From positions 1 through 64,000 of the forward strand of contig JAUYHA010000071.1 in assembly GCA_030690265.1 (NCBI GenBank): a DNA stretch of 64,000 bases, given 5' to 3'. The stretch comes from Dehalococcoidales bacterium (GTDB taxonomy: Bacteria > Chloroflexota > Dehalococcoidia > Dehalococcoidales > UBA2162). Below are positions 16,589 to 25,564 of the stretch, piece by piece (the stretch's first letter is position 1; each line of letters begins with the position of its first letter). The position numbers and the translations under genes were made by a program. Under the pieces are notes generated by a model that was given only the letters and a program-made list of their open reading frames with translations, did not search any database and had not been told where the DNA came from.

Positions 16589-18196
16589 TTATCGGTGAAC
16601 TTGAGCTTTGCTGAAAACGCTTCTTATTTCAGGGTGGAGGTTGCCTAATTCGGCGACAGCTTCATACCTGATTTTATCAATTTCCCTTTGTTTTTCTTCA
16701 AATTCACCGTTGGAATAAAGCTTTTCCGGGTGCATACAGATGTCATCAACAACCCTGATTGCTGCCGGCACCTGAAAGCCGGTAGGAGAATCCACCCAGT
16801 CTTCAAGCCCGCCTCTCACTAAAGAATCCAGTATTCCCATGGTGGCTTCTAACCGTATATCTTTGTGACGCTCTCCCTCACCGACCCCTCCGGTATTTAG
16901 CAGGTAAAAATTTAAGTGGGGAATGCCTTTTATTATTTCATAGAAAATATTGGCGTGTTCGGTTAAATCACCGGCGACAAAGGGGTCATAGAAAAATTCG
17001 CTCCGAATCGTTCCAGCCCTGGTCGGGTCTCCGGCGGAGGACTCCATTGCCTGCCCCAGCACCATCAGGGCTGCCGCCTGTTCCCTGGTTAGTTTTGATA
17101 TTGCCGGAATTATCGGTCCTCTGGTGATGAGAACCAGGTTATCCACCCTGTCCACACAAATATGGGGGCTGGCGTGCATAAAAGCTTTTCTAAGGATGAC
17201 GGCTCTGCCATTTGAGGTTCTCTGGAAATCGTAAAAATCAAGGTCCCCATCGTCATCTACGCAAACATTTTCCAGCACGGTTTCCGGTTTTAACAGACCG
17301 TAATATATTTCGAGCTGTTCTCCTGGATTGACACCTTCTGTTTTGGCAAATATCCCACCTGCCTCAAAGCCGCAAAAAGAGCCATCGGGCATAAGAGTAC
17401 CCCCATCATCCTGGACAAGCCAGGACTTTTCCTTTCCCTTTCTAGCCAGTATCCGGCTGGTAGTGGTTGTTTTGCCGTTGGCGCTTAAGGCAATCAGCAA
17501 TGTTCTCACCGTACGGTAGTCTCCGTGGATTGACTGAAGATAGTCTTCTCTACAGCCGGCGTGCAGGAAAATGCTGCCCTTTCTCGTCTTGGCCACCCAG
17601 TCTTCGGCGGCGAAGATGCCTTTCTTATACTCACCTATGTAGTTGCCGTTCCTGATTATCTTGACAAATCTTCCGTCAGGCAGCATAGCCAGTCTTATGG
17701 TGATATCTTTATCAGGAAGTGCCTTGTTTTGGTTGGTTTTAAAGGCTTCATCAGCGAAAAATAAGATTTGATAAGTTGGCTCTTCAATTTTTTTCTTAAC
17801 CGGTATAAAAAGATTACCCCCGCCGTAGGCAACATGGGCAAACCGCTCGGGAACGATAAGCCTTACTGTCGTGTCACTGCTCTCATTACCCACAATCCGG
17901 TCAATTGAAATCAGCCTCTCTTTAGCCAGAGCTTCTTCACACTGAGCCAGCAGCTCTATCTCTTCCTGACCAAAGGGGTGGTCGACGCTGTTCCTGGTGA
18001 ACATGGCGGACCGGGAGGTAGGCTCACTTTCCGCCACAAAATTGCCATACATTGTTTTCCTGACCCCGGGCTGTTTTTCCACGAGGTCTCTCAGAACTTC
18101 ATCAGAGGGGTTATCTTTTAATCTACCTTCCTCTATTGCCTTTGCTCTGATGCTGTCAGCCGTCTGAACGAACCGTTCCAGATTAAATTCTGCCAT
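16589..18196 (-). CDS. ATP-type phosphoenolpyruvate carboxykinase, divergent
   Basis: 535 residues, the length of ATP-dependent PEPCK, which interconverts oxaloacetate + ATP with PEP + CO2. The C-terminal kinase half is clear: a P-loop (ALSANGKTTTT), an Asp-Asp metal site (LVQDDGG), FEAGGIFAKT, and the late block YLLNTGGVGEGERHKDIRLEAT. The P-loop differs from the usual GLSGTGKTTL, and the N-terminal half is poorly matched. ATG start with GGAGGGGG upstream. It stands alone. It may be a true PEPCK giving an anaplerotic or gluconeogenic link, or a paralogue with changed nucleotide use. Confidence 0.8.
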   Translation of the reverse strand: MAEFNLERFVQTADSIRAKAIEEGRLKDNPSDEVLRDLVEKQPGVRKTMYGNFVAESEPTSRSAMFTRNSVDHPFGQEEIELLAQCEEALAKERLISIDRIVGNESSDTTVRLIVPERFAHVAYGGGNLFIPVKKKIEEPTYQILFFADEAFKTNQNKALPDKDITIRLAMLPDGRFVKIIRNGNYIGEYKKGIFAAEDWVAKTRKGSIFLHAGCREDYLQSIHGDYRTVRTLLIALSANGKTTTTSRILARKGKEKSWLVQDDGGTLMPDGSFCGFEAGGIFAKTEGVNPGEQLEIYYGLLKPETVLENVCVDDDGDLDFYDFQRTSNGRAVILRKAFMHASPHICVDRVDNLVLITRGPIIPAISKLTREQAAALMVLGQAMESSAGDPTRAGTIRSEFFYDPFVAGDLTEHANIFYEIIKGIPHLNFYLLNTGGVGEGERHKDIRLEATMGILDSLVRGGLEDWVDSPTGFQVPAAIRVVDDICMHPEKLYSNGEFEEKQREIDKIRYEAVAELGNLHPEIRSVFSKAQVHR

Positions 18197-18228
18197 TTTC
18201 CCCCTCCGTCCTTAGTTTTTGGTTTCAC

Positions 18229-18345
18229 GTCATTCTGGCGAAGCCTGTCCCGTACCTGATACGGGAGCCAGAATCCAGCCGTCACCCAACCCCTGGATTC
18301 CAGCCAGAGTTTATCCCGTACTGGGATACGGGGCTGGAATGACAG
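18229..18345. repeat. Family D repeat (CATTCTGGCGAAGCCTG / CCTGATACGGG)
   Basis: Starts GTCATTCTGGCGAAGCC and ends GGCTGGAATGAC. Two subunits each hold a CCCGTA..TACGGG palindrome. It occupies most of the 300-base gap between the divergent PEPCK and GNAT genes. The same unit occurs inside the MITEs at 11193 and 15957. Confidence 0.75.
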
Positions 18346-18497
18346 TTGTAAATATAGCCTGGGTTATTCAAGCTATTTCTAAAGCACCATATTAAGATTA
18401 TAGCATTATTTTATCTGGTTAATCTGTGCTACAATTACAATAATCTAACATTTTTTAGCTGTGGCTGAGTTCCGGTTTAAAAAATACGCAGGTTGTA

Positions 18498-18995
18498 ATG
18501 GCTATGATCCGCCAATGCCAGCGGAGTGATACCGAACGGATATATTTTATTATTAATGAGGCAGCCAGAGCCTATGAAGGAGTCATACCGGCGGACTGTT
18601 ATCATCAGCCTTACATGCCTATGGAGGAACTTAACCGGGAAAGCAAACGTATGGCTTTCTTTGGCTGGGAGGTAGATGGAGGGCTGGTCGGGATAATGGG
18701 GTTTGAGCCGATTAAGGATGTTTATCTGATACGCCATGCTTATGTATTGCCCCGGTGGCAGCGGCATGGAATCGGCAGCAAACTCTTAAATCACCTTAAA
18801 ACATTGGTCACTACTTCTCGGCTGCTGGTTGGTACCTGGGCTGATGCCAACTGGGCAATTCGCTTCTACCAGAAACACGGCTTTACTCTTCTTGCCGATA
18901 AAGACGAGCTGCTTAAAACCTACTGGGATATTCCTCAGCGCCAGGTTGAGACTTCGGTAGTCCTGGGTATAAATTTGATACGCAGAACAAGATAA
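18498..18995 (+). CDS. GNAT-family N-acetyltransferase
   Basis: 165 residues. The acetyl-CoA site is VLPRWQRHGIGSKLLNHL (Q/R-x-x-G-x-G/A pattern), followed by ANWAIRFYQKHGFTLLADK, the usual third strand and helix. An ATG at 18498 and a second at 18504 are both possible; AGGT lies just upstream. Substrate unknown. The next gene starts 19 bases after its stop, so the two may be co-transcribed. Confidence 0.9.
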   Translation: MAMIRQCQRSDTERIYFIINEAARAYEGVIPADCYHQPYMPMEELNRESKRMAFFGWEVDGGLVGIMGFEPIKDVYLIRHAYVLPRWQRHGIGSKLLNHLKTLVTTSRLLVGTWADANWAIRFYQKHGFTLLADKDELLKTYWDIPQRQVETSVVLGINLIRRTR

Positions 18996-19014
18996 TGTGT
19001 CAGGAGGTCAGGAG

Positions 19015-19932
19015 ATGTTGTCAGTGAAGGAAAAAGAACTAATTTTGGCGGAGCCGGACAGGTTTGTCGAGGAAGAAATTAAGGCATTCGCCGCCACCGC
19101 TCCGGCTAACCGCCTCTCATTTCTTTCTGACCATATTATTTTTGATGAGCCGCTGGTAAGGTTTGCCGCTGGTGATGACCCTATCTTCACTGAATACAAG
19201 ACCATTATCGCTTCTACCCACCTCACCCCCCGTGAGGCGTTGGCTCGAGCCTGCAATAAGAGCCCTGAAGATATGCCGGAGCGCCTTTCAGTGATAAGCT
19301 GGATTTTGCCCGTCACGGAGAAGACCTGTAAATCTAACCGCAGCGAGAGGCTCGCGCCCAGTCGGCTCTGGTCACACACCCGCTGGTATGGCGAGAAATT
19401 TAATGATGCAATGCGGAAGTATGTGGTGGAACTGCTCGGTGGAGCGGGCTATCTGGCAGCGGCGCCGGTGTTGCAGCACTACTTCAAAACGGATAAAAAT
19501 GAGAAAGGACCTTACTCAAACTGGTCAGAACGCCATATTGCTTATGCTGCCGGGCAGGGCACCTTCAGCCTTTCCGATGGCTTTATTACCGAGCGGGGTA
19601 TCGCCCACCGCTGCGGCAGCGTGGTTACTGACCTGGTGCTGCCGGCAAGCCCGAGAATAGCAGAGAACCATCTCTCAAACTGCCTGTTCTATGTGGATGG
19701 TAGCTGTAATGCCTGTGTCGTCCGTTGTCCTGCCGGGGCTATTACCGAGCAAGGGCACGATAAGATAAAATGCCGGGCGTATCTGGAGAGTATCGGTTAT
19801 TACACGGCATTGAAAGAAGGCTATGACAATGAGAAGAGCGTAGCCGGCTGTGGACTTTGCCAGACAAAGGTGCCCTGCGAATACCGAATCCCGGCGAAAA
19901 TAGAAAAGATACGGAAGAAGCAGGCAGAGTAG
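19015..19932 (+). CDS. QueG / reductive-dehalogenase-like iron-sulfur protein
   Basis: 305 residues from the ATG at 19015, placed seven bases after AGGAGG. The track GTG start at 18997 lies upstream of that site and is rejected. The C-terminus carries ferredoxin-like cysteines: CLFYVDGSCNACVVRCPAG and, later, CGLCQTKVPC with a preceding Cys in KCRAYLES. This resembles the Fe-S end of epoxyqueuosine reductase and RdhA proteins, which pair it with a cobalamin domain. The spacing of the first cluster (C-x7-C-x2-C-x3-CP) is unusual. No Tat signal, so not a respiratory dehalogenase. Function uncertain; probably a cytoplasmic reductase. Confidence 0.72.
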   Translation: MLSVKEKELILAEPDRFVEEEIKAFAATAPANRLSFLSDHIIFDEPLVRFAAGDDPIFTEYKTIIASTHLTPREALARACNKSPEDMPERLSVISWILPVTEKTCKSNRSERLAPSRLWSHTRWYGEKFNDAMRKYVVELLGGAGYLAAAPVLQHYFKTDKNEKGPYSNWSERHIAYAAGQGTFSLSDGFITERGIAHRCGSVVTDLVLPASPRIAENHLSNCLFYVDGSCNACVVRCPAGAITEQGHDKIKCRAYLESIGYYTALKEGYDNEKSVAGCGLCQTKVPCEYRIPAKIEKIRKKQAE

Positions 19933-19963
19933 TGCCCGATTGATACCTTTTGCCCAAAAGCCC

Positions 19964-20197
19964 CTATAGCTCAGTTTCCAGAAGGGTTGTCGTATCCTGA
20001 ACACCCTGAATGCCGCGGACTTCACCAACGACTATCTTGGTCAGTTCAAAAAGGCTCTTGGCTTCAGCGATAGCGATGGCGTCCCACTGACCGAAGACGA
20101 GATTGATACCCGTGACTCCTTGAGTGGCTCTAATCTGGGTTAGAGCATCTGATTCCAACCCCGGCACCAGCTTGATGAGAAGATAACCTTTCACCAT
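19964..20197 (-). CDS. Stand-alone Lrp/AsnC ligand-binding (RAM) domain protein
   Basis: 77 residues, MVKGYLLIKLVPGLESDALT and onward. This is the alpha/beta RAM domain of Lrp/AsnC regulators without a DNA-binding HTH. GQWDAIAIAEAKS matches the conserved ligand/oligomer core. Such single-domain proteins may bind small ligands or modulate full-length Lrp partners. ATG start. Convergent with the Fe-S gene at 19932 with 31 bases between. A family E repeat lies upstream. Confidence 0.88.
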   Translation of the reverse strand: MVKGYLLIKLVPGLESDALTQIRATQGVTGINLVFGQWDAIAIAEAKSLFELTKIVVGEVRGIQGVQDTTTLLETEL

Positions 20198-20238
20198 ATA
20201 GAAGTATTATATTCCTTCCTGGTCTTATTGACAAGTCT

Positions 20239-20385
20239 AACCCCATCCCCTTTATCCCCTTCAGGGAGAACCCCTCTGGGTGAACTCGGGCTGAACCCTT
20301 CAGGGTGAACCCTTCCCCTTGTCAAGGGGAAGGGGAAGAAAATTTTAGAGAGGGGCTTTGCCCCTCTCTTACCTACACTCCCCTA
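20239..20385. repeat. Family E GC-rich repeat
   Basis: Contains CCCCATCCCCTTTATCCCC, a CCTTCCCCTTGTCAAGGGGAAGG hairpin and the shared AGAGAGGGGCTTTGCCCCTCTCT hairpin. The small unit GGTTCACCC/GGGTGAACCC recurs here, at 29.4 kb and at 34.15 kb. Confidence 0.75.
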
Positions 20386-20467
20386 TTCTCGGCGATAGAT
20401 TGAAAGCTAGGTGGCGCTGAGAATAGAAATAAAACCAAAAGAAAATAACATATAACCAAATCTATGT

Positions 20468-21067
20468 TCAGACCTCAATTCTCAAAAACACATTTCTAAA
20501 AAGCTTCCCATTATGAGCATAAGCTTCAGGCCAATATTTAGGGTATTTCACTTTAATGCCATCACTGCCTAATTCATATGCGAAAACCTCTGACTCAACA
20601 CTGTGAAGAGCAGTCATTTTAATTTTTGCTATAGCTTGCAGTTTTTCTCTTTCAGTTGGCACTTTTGGGTTTAAGTGATGGTAATCATTCCGCCCTTTCC
20701 ATATTTCTTTGAAGTATTTATAGCAATCAGATGTTACTTTCTTTCTACGGCGTAGAGCAAGGGTATTCTTCTCAAAATCGTTAGTGGCATTCCACCCGCT
20801 TCTTTCACATAAAAAACGAGCTAATGCTTCGGCTACAGCTTGGCAAAGGGCTATACAGGCGAAGAAATGACCATCGCGGTAGAGACGTATACACTCGTCA
20901 GAGATTAGTCCAAAAGGCTGCTCATTAGGCCTAATCTCAGTAAAATTAAGTTCTAGATAACGTGTTACTCGCTCGCTTATTGTGCGAAGACAATCGGCTC
21001 TTAGCGTATCTTCTAAGTCACGGCGTCTAATCATCTTGCGTATTTTTTCCTCGTCCATCTTAGCCAT
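20468..21067 (-). CDS. HEPN-like hypothetical protein
   Basis: 199 residues from the ATG at 21065-21067 (MAKMDEEKIRK), nine bases after AAGGAG. Almost entirely helical. The region DECIRLYRDGHFFACIALC followed by GRNDYHHLNP has the look of a HEPN/DUF4145-type four-helix domain with an RN-x3-H motif, which in HEPN toxins is the RNase site. No partner antitoxin or nucleotidyltransferase is adjacent. It lies 31 bases downstream of mtaB in the same orientation. RNase or defence function is inference only. Confidence 0.65.
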   Translation of the reverse strand: MAKMDEEKIRKMIRRRDLEDTLRADCLRTISERVTRYLELNFTEIRPNEQPFGLISDECIRLYRDGHFFACIALCQAVAEALARFLCERSGWNATNDFEKNTLALRRRKKVTSDCYKYFKEIWKGRNDYHHLNPKVPTEREKLQAIAKIKMTALHSVESEVFAYELGSDGIKVKYPKYWPEAYAHNGKLFRNVFLRIEV

Positions 21068-21098
21068 AGTGTACAACTCCTTAATAAACGGTTAACCC

Positions 21099-22346
21099 TT
21101 ACCTCTCCCCCCACACTCCATCCCCTCTAACTTTGACTAGTTTTACTGGTAAAATCTTATTGGTTAAATCATCGTCACTTCTGGTATTGACCTTGATATA
21201 GTTATCGGTGTAGCCGGACCATAGCCCGCCAGATTGCTGCTCCCAGAGTACCGGCATAATCTTACCTAAAAATTTCTGCCTGAAGTTTCGGGCGCTTTCT
21301 CTGGCTAGAGCCAGCATCTTCCGGCTCCGCTGCTTTTTGACCTGAGCGCTGATTTGGTAGGGAAGTCGGGATGCCTGAGTTCCCTGACGTGGCGAGTAGG
21401 CAAATACGTGAATACGGGCAAATTCCAGCTGCCGACAAAGCTCGTGGCTTTCTTCAAACTCCTCCTCAGTCTCACCGGGAAAGCCGGTAATTATATCGGT
21501 GGTGATGGCGGCATCGGGCAGAAGCCTCCGGATTAAAGATACCGCCTCCTGATAGCTGCCAGCCGAGTATTGCCGCCTCATCCGCCTGAGCACAGTGTCA
21601 CTGCCACTCTGTAGAGAGAGGTGGAAATGGGGGCACAGCCTCCGGTTGCGCCACAGCCCGACGAGTTCCGGGGAGATTTCCCGGGGCTGGAGAGAAGAAA
21701 GCCGCAATCTGGCTACATCGGTTTCGGCCAGGATATTCTCCAGCAGCCTCTTCAGGTCAACTCCGTCAGAGTGATAGGAACCAACCTCGGTCCCGGTTAG
21801 GACCACTTCTTTAACACCATCAGCTACCCGCTGTCTCACCTCAGCTACAACCCGGTCTGCGGGCAGGCTTTTCTCTCTTCCCCGTACCAGAGGCACGATG
21901 CAGTATGAGCAGAAGCTGTTACAGCCGTCCTGAATCTTGATGAAGGAGCGGGTGCGGAAGACAGGCTTATGACTGGCAGAGTCGTCTCCTTTGATGTAAG
22001 TCGTCCTATTCAGGTACTCTTCCAGCAGGGGCAGTAAACGGGTCTTCTCATTGTTGCCCGCCACCAGGTTAACTCCGTCAATCTGTGCCAGCTCCCGGGG
22101 CAGTCGCTGAGCATAGCAGCCGGTAACCGCCAGCAGGGCTTCAGGATTCCGGCGATGAGCCTGACTGAGCAGGTGGCGCGATTTGGCGTCGGCGGTGTGA
22201 GTCACAGTACAGGTGTTCAGTATGTAAATGTCAGCCTCATCTACCGATGAGACCAGCCTGTGTCCCGCTTCGGTGAACTGTCTGGCTAAGGACTCCGTTT
22301 CAGCTTGATTCAGTTTGCAACCCAGGGTTTCTAAGGCGATTTTCAT
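21099..22346 (-). CDS. mtaB: tRNA (N6-L-threonylcarbamoyladenosine-C2)-methylthiotransferase
   Basis: 415 residues of the MiaB-like radical SAM methylthiotransferase family. The N-terminal UPF0004 domain has LGCKLNQAETE and TCTVTH cysteines for the second cluster. The radical SAM cysteines are in GCNSFCSYCIVPLVRG. The C-terminus is TRAM-like and diverged. The KLNQAE variant and TCTVT point to MtaB rather than MiaB; MiaB itself is at 27488. It modifies t6A37 of ANN-decoding tRNAs. ATG start; divergent from fabF. Confidence 0.93.
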   Translation of the reverse strand: MKIALETLGCKLNQAETESLARQFTEAGHRLVSSVDEADIYILNTCTVTHTADAKSRHLLSQAHRRNPEALLAVTGCYAQRLPRELAQIDGVNLVAGNNEKTRLLPLLEEYLNRTTYIKGDDSASHKPVFRTRSFIKIQDGCNSFCSYCIVPLVRGREKSLPADRVVAEVRQRVADGVKEVVLTGTEVGSYHSDGVDLKRLLENILAETDVARLRLSSLQPREISPELVGLWRNRRLCPHFHLSLQSGSDTVLRRMRRQYSAGSYQEAVSLIRRLLPDAAITTDIITGFPGETEEEFEESHELCRQLEFARIHVFAYSPRQGTQASRLPYQISAQVKKQRSRKMLALARESARNFRQKFLGKIMPVLWEQQSGGLWSGYTDNYIKVNTRSDDDLTNKILPVKLVKVRGDGVWGER

Positions 22347-22413
22347 ATTGACTACTTAACGGCAAATATATTATACTAGCCCTAATCTAAAGCTGGCAAA
22401 CTGAGGGGGTAAC

Positions 22414-23670
22414 TTGGTAAATAGCCTCGATAACAGGGTAGTGGTCTCCGGGATAGGTTGTTTTTCTCCTCTTGGGCTGGATATTGTCACTACCTGGGAA
22501 AATCTTATTGCCGGCAAGTCCGGTATTGACTATATAACCCTCTTCGATGCTGAGAAGTTTGATACCAGGTTCGCCGGTGAGGTAAAAGGCTTTGAGCCTA
22601 CCAACTACCTTGACCGTAAGGAAGCTCGCCGGATGGACCGCTTTGCTCAGCTATCAGTTGCCGCCAGCAAGCAGGCGGTAGAACAAGCTGGAATTCAAAT
22701 CAACTCGGCCAACCAGGGTCAAATCGGCATCATAATTGGCAGCGGTATCGGCGGTTTAACCACTTTATATGAGCAAACCAAGATACTGGTTGAAAATGGT
22801 CCCGGGGAGGTAAGCCCCTTCCTGGTGCCGATGATGATAGCTGATATGGCGGCGGCTCAGGTATCCATTACCCTGGGAGTGAAGGGAGTAAACCTCTGTA
22901 CCACATCGGCCTGCTCCAGCAGCTCTGATGCTATGGGTGTGGCTTACGAGCTTATCAAACGGGGAGATGCCCTGGTAGCGATAACCGGCGGTGCCGAGGC
23001 AATTATTAATCCGCTGGGTATCAGTGCCTTCAATGCCTTGAGGGCACTTTCCACCAGGAACGAGGCTCCGCAGCAGGCTTCCCGCCCCTTTGATGCCGGG
23101 CATGACGGTTTTGTCATCGGCGAGGGGGCCTGTGCTCTCATTTTTGAAAGCCTGACTCATGCTCAACAGCGGGGGGCTAACATTCTGGCTGAGGTTATCG
23201 CCTATGGTGCCAGCGGCGACGCCTTTCACATCACCCGCCCTGATGATGATGGTGATGGTGCGGCTAGAGCTATACAGCTTGCCCTGAATAAAGCGGGATT
23301 AGCTCCGGATGATATTGATTATATTAATGCCCACGGCACCTCCACTCCACTTAATGACCGGATGGAGACCAGGGCGATAAAGACCGTATTTGGTGAGCAG
23401 GCTTATCGTATTCCGGTAAGTTCCACCAAATCAATGACCGGGCATCTCATTGGTGCTTCCGGCTCCTTGGAAGCCGCAGTATGTATCATGGCTATCAAGC
23501 ACGGCATAATACCACCGACAATAAATCTTTGCCAACCTGCCCCCGAGTGTGACCTGGATTATGTCCCTGGTAAAGCCCGCCGGGCTGAAGTTAATGTGGC
23601 TCTATCTAACTCCTTCGGCTTTGGCGGTCACAACTCGGTTTTGATTTTCCGGAAATATAGTGAGGACTAG
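22414..23670 (+). CDS. fabF: Beta-ketoacyl-ACP synthase II
   Basis: 418 residues. It extends acyl-ACP with malonyl-ACP in fatty acid synthesis. Catalytic Cys in TTSACSSSSDAMG, His in NAHGTSTPLND and His in KSMTGHLIGASG complete the Cys-His-His triad. The start is TTG at 22414 with GAGG seven bases upstream; the protein begins MVNSLDNRVVVSGIGCFSPL. The other fab genes are not in the window. recJ follows after only two bases, an unusual partner. Confidence 0.96.
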   Translation: MVNSLDNRVVVSGIGCFSPLGLDIVTTWENLIAGKSGIDYITLFDAEKFDTRFAGEVKGFEPTNYLDRKEARRMDRFAQLSVAASKQAVEQAGIQINSANQGQIGIIIGSGIGGLTTLYEQTKILVENGPGEVSPFLVPMMIADMAAAQVSITLGVKGVNLCTTSACSSSSDAMGVAYELIKRGDALVAITGGAEAIINPLGISAFNALRALSTRNEAPQQASRPFDAGHDGFVIGEGACALIFESLTHAQQRGANILAEVIAYGASGDAFHITRPDDDGDGAARAIQLALNKAGLAPDDIDYINAHGTSTPLNDRMETRAIKTVFGEQAYRIPVSSTKSMTGHLIGASGSLEAAVCIMAIKHGIIPPTINLCQPAPECDLDYVPGKARRAEVNVALSNSFGFGGHNSVLIFRKYSED

Positions 23671-23672
23671 GC

Positions 23673-25367
23673 TTGAGCCATAGCCGCTGGAACCTGCTGC
23701 CGGCTGTTCCCGATAAGCATTTGAGCGGTGCTCCAGGTTTCTCACGGCTGATAGCCCAGCTTCTATACAATCGAGGTCTCACCGAGCCATCCCAGGTGGA
23801 ATCCTTCATTGCCGCTGATGACAGCCTGGCCGCTGACCCGAATTTGCTGCCAGGTATGCATCAGGCGGTCGCCCGGCTTTACCGGGCTTTGCTTTCCCAG
23901 GAAAACATTGCTATCTACGGTGACTATGATGCTGATGGCGTTACCGCTACCGCCCTGTTAGTTCAGGGGTTAACTTTGCTGAACGGTAAAGCTATACCCT
24001 ACATACCTCACCGCCTGACCGAAGGCTATGGTCTTAAAACGGCGGCGTTAGAGAATTTATACCGGCAGGGTATCAGCCTGGTAGTAACCGTTGATTGCGG
24101 GATTACCGCTGTGTCTCAGGTGAAAAGAGCAAAAAGGTTGGGGCTTGACATAATTATTACCGACCACCACACTCCCCCGGCTGAAATCCCGCCGGCAAGT
24201 GCAGTAATCAATCCCAAGCTGCCTGACTCAAAATATCCCTATACGGAGCTGGCGGGTGTCGGGGTAGCCTTTAAGCTTCTTCAGGCTCTGTTTTGCGGGC
24301 TTGGTAGAGAGCGGGAGCTAAATGAGCTTCTGGACCTGGTAGCCCTGGGCACTGTGGCTGATATGGTGCCTTTGCTGGGTGAAAACCGGTACCTGACCAG
24401 GCTGGGACTAGCCCAGCTGACCAATTTTCCCCGCCCCGGCATCAGGGAAATTGTAAGCCAGTCGGGGATGAGTACTACCAGCTTTGACAGTGAGAGTATT
24501 TCCTGGGTCATTGCCCCGCGCCTGAATGCAGCTGGCAGGCTGGAACACGCTATGGGCAGTTATAAGCTGCTGATGACTGACTCACTGGAAGAAGCTCGGG
24601 CTCTGGCCAGATGGCTGGAGCAAAAAAACGGGGAACGGCAGCGATTAACCGCCAGGACTTTAGCTAAAGCCAGGGAGCAGGCAGCGGCTCAGGGGGATTT
24701 GCCCCTCTTGATGGTCAGCGATAGTGATTACCCTGCGGGCATTATGGGGCTGGTAGCCGGCAGACTGGCGGAGGAGTATTATCGCCCGGTACTTGTCATC
24801 AGAAGTGGAGAGCGGTTGAGCGGCGGCAGCTGTCGCAGCATTCCCGAATTTGATATTATTCACGCCCTGAATCAGTGCCGCCATCTGCTAACCTACCTTG
24901 GCGGACATTCCCAGGCAGCCGGCTTTGGTTTGCTGACCAGAAACTTGCCACGACTGCAGCAGGAGCTTGTCCACCTGGCGGCCATACAACTGGAAGGCGT
25001 TGACCTTCGTCCCAGGGTAGACATTGATGCTGAGGTCACCCTTTCCGATATGGCGGGAGATACTTTCGCCGAAATTCAAAAACTTGCCCCCTTTGGGCAG
25101 GGTAACCCGCTGCCCACCTTTCTCAGCCGCCGGGTGGAGATTATTGACTGCCGTACTATGGGTAATGGTGGTGACCACTTGAGGCTGAGGTTGAGGCAGG
25201 ATGGCACTGTGTGGGACGGCGTAGGCTTCGGCCTGGGTAACTATCTGAATGAAATGGCGTCTCCCCTTGATATTGTCTATAGCCTGGAGCTAGACCGCTG
25301 GAACGGACAGGAAAAACTCAGGCTCAATATCCTTGACTTTGCTCCGGCCGGGGCTGGTTCAGATTAA
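23673..25367 (+). CDS. recJ: Single-stranded-DNA-specific 5-prime exonuclease RecJ
   Basis: 564 residues. DHH-family motifs in order: YGDYDADGVTATALL (I), VTVDCGITA (II), IITDHHTPP (III), GTVADMVPL (IV), then RLNAAGRL and the DHHA1 glycine motif LGGHSQAAGFGL, with an OB-like C-terminus. It degrades ssDNA 5-prime to 3-prime in recombination and mismatch repair. TTG start directly after fabF, with GAGG inside the fabF stop region, so translation is probably coupled. Confidence 0.96.
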   Translation: MSHSRWNLLPAVPDKHLSGAPGFSRLIAQLLYNRGLTEPSQVESFIAADDSLAADPNLLPGMHQAVARLYRALLSQENIAIYGDYDADGVTATALLVQGLTLLNGKAIPYIPHRLTEGYGLKTAALENLYRQGISLVVTVDCGITAVSQVKRAKRLGLDIIITDHHTPPAEIPPASAVINPKLPDSKYPYTELAGVGVAFKLLQALFCGLGRERELNELLDLVALGTVADMVPLLGENRYLTRLGLAQLTNFPRPGIREIVSQSGMSTTSFDSESISWVIAPRLNAAGRLEHAMGSYKLLMTDSLEEARALARWLEQKNGERQRLTARTLAKAREQAAAQGDLPLLMVSDSDYPAGIMGLVAGRLAEEYYRPVLVIRSGERLSGGSCRSIPEFDIIHALNQCRHLLTYLGGHSQAAGFGLLTRNLPRLQQELVHLAAIQLEGVDLRPRVDIDAEVTLSDMAGDTFAEIQKLAPFGQGNPLPTFLSRRVEIIDCRTMGNGGDHLRLRLRQDGTVWDGVGFGLGNYLNEMASPLDIVYSLELDRWNGQEKLRLNILDFAPAGAGSD

Positions 25368-25453
25368 TGGCGCCATCATAGTGGTGCTGTAAAAAGAACG
25401 GGTTGTTTTTATAAAAATAAATGCTTATAATTGCCAGTGATTGTGTTCCTATT

Positions 25454-25543
25454 TGTCGTTGCGAGGAACGTTAATGACGAAGCAATCTATATGAATAATT
25501 TATAGAGATTGCCACGTCCTTCTGAGAAGGACTCGCAATGACA
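25454..25543. repeat. CATTGCGAG repeat (family A), 90 bp
   Basis: TGTCGTTGCGAG to CTCGCAATGACA, with GAAGCAATCTATATG and AGATTGCCACGTCCTTCTG inside. It is the shortest near-complete copy with both ends and sits between recJ and the permease. Confidence 0.85.
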
Positions 25544-25564
25544 GAATAGTTAGGAGATAAGTTA

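Noticed and set aside
19015-19932. Reductive dehalogenase RdhA
   Set aside because: No Tat signal, too short, no RdhB neighbour, and altered cluster spacing. Called only as QueG/RdhA-like.
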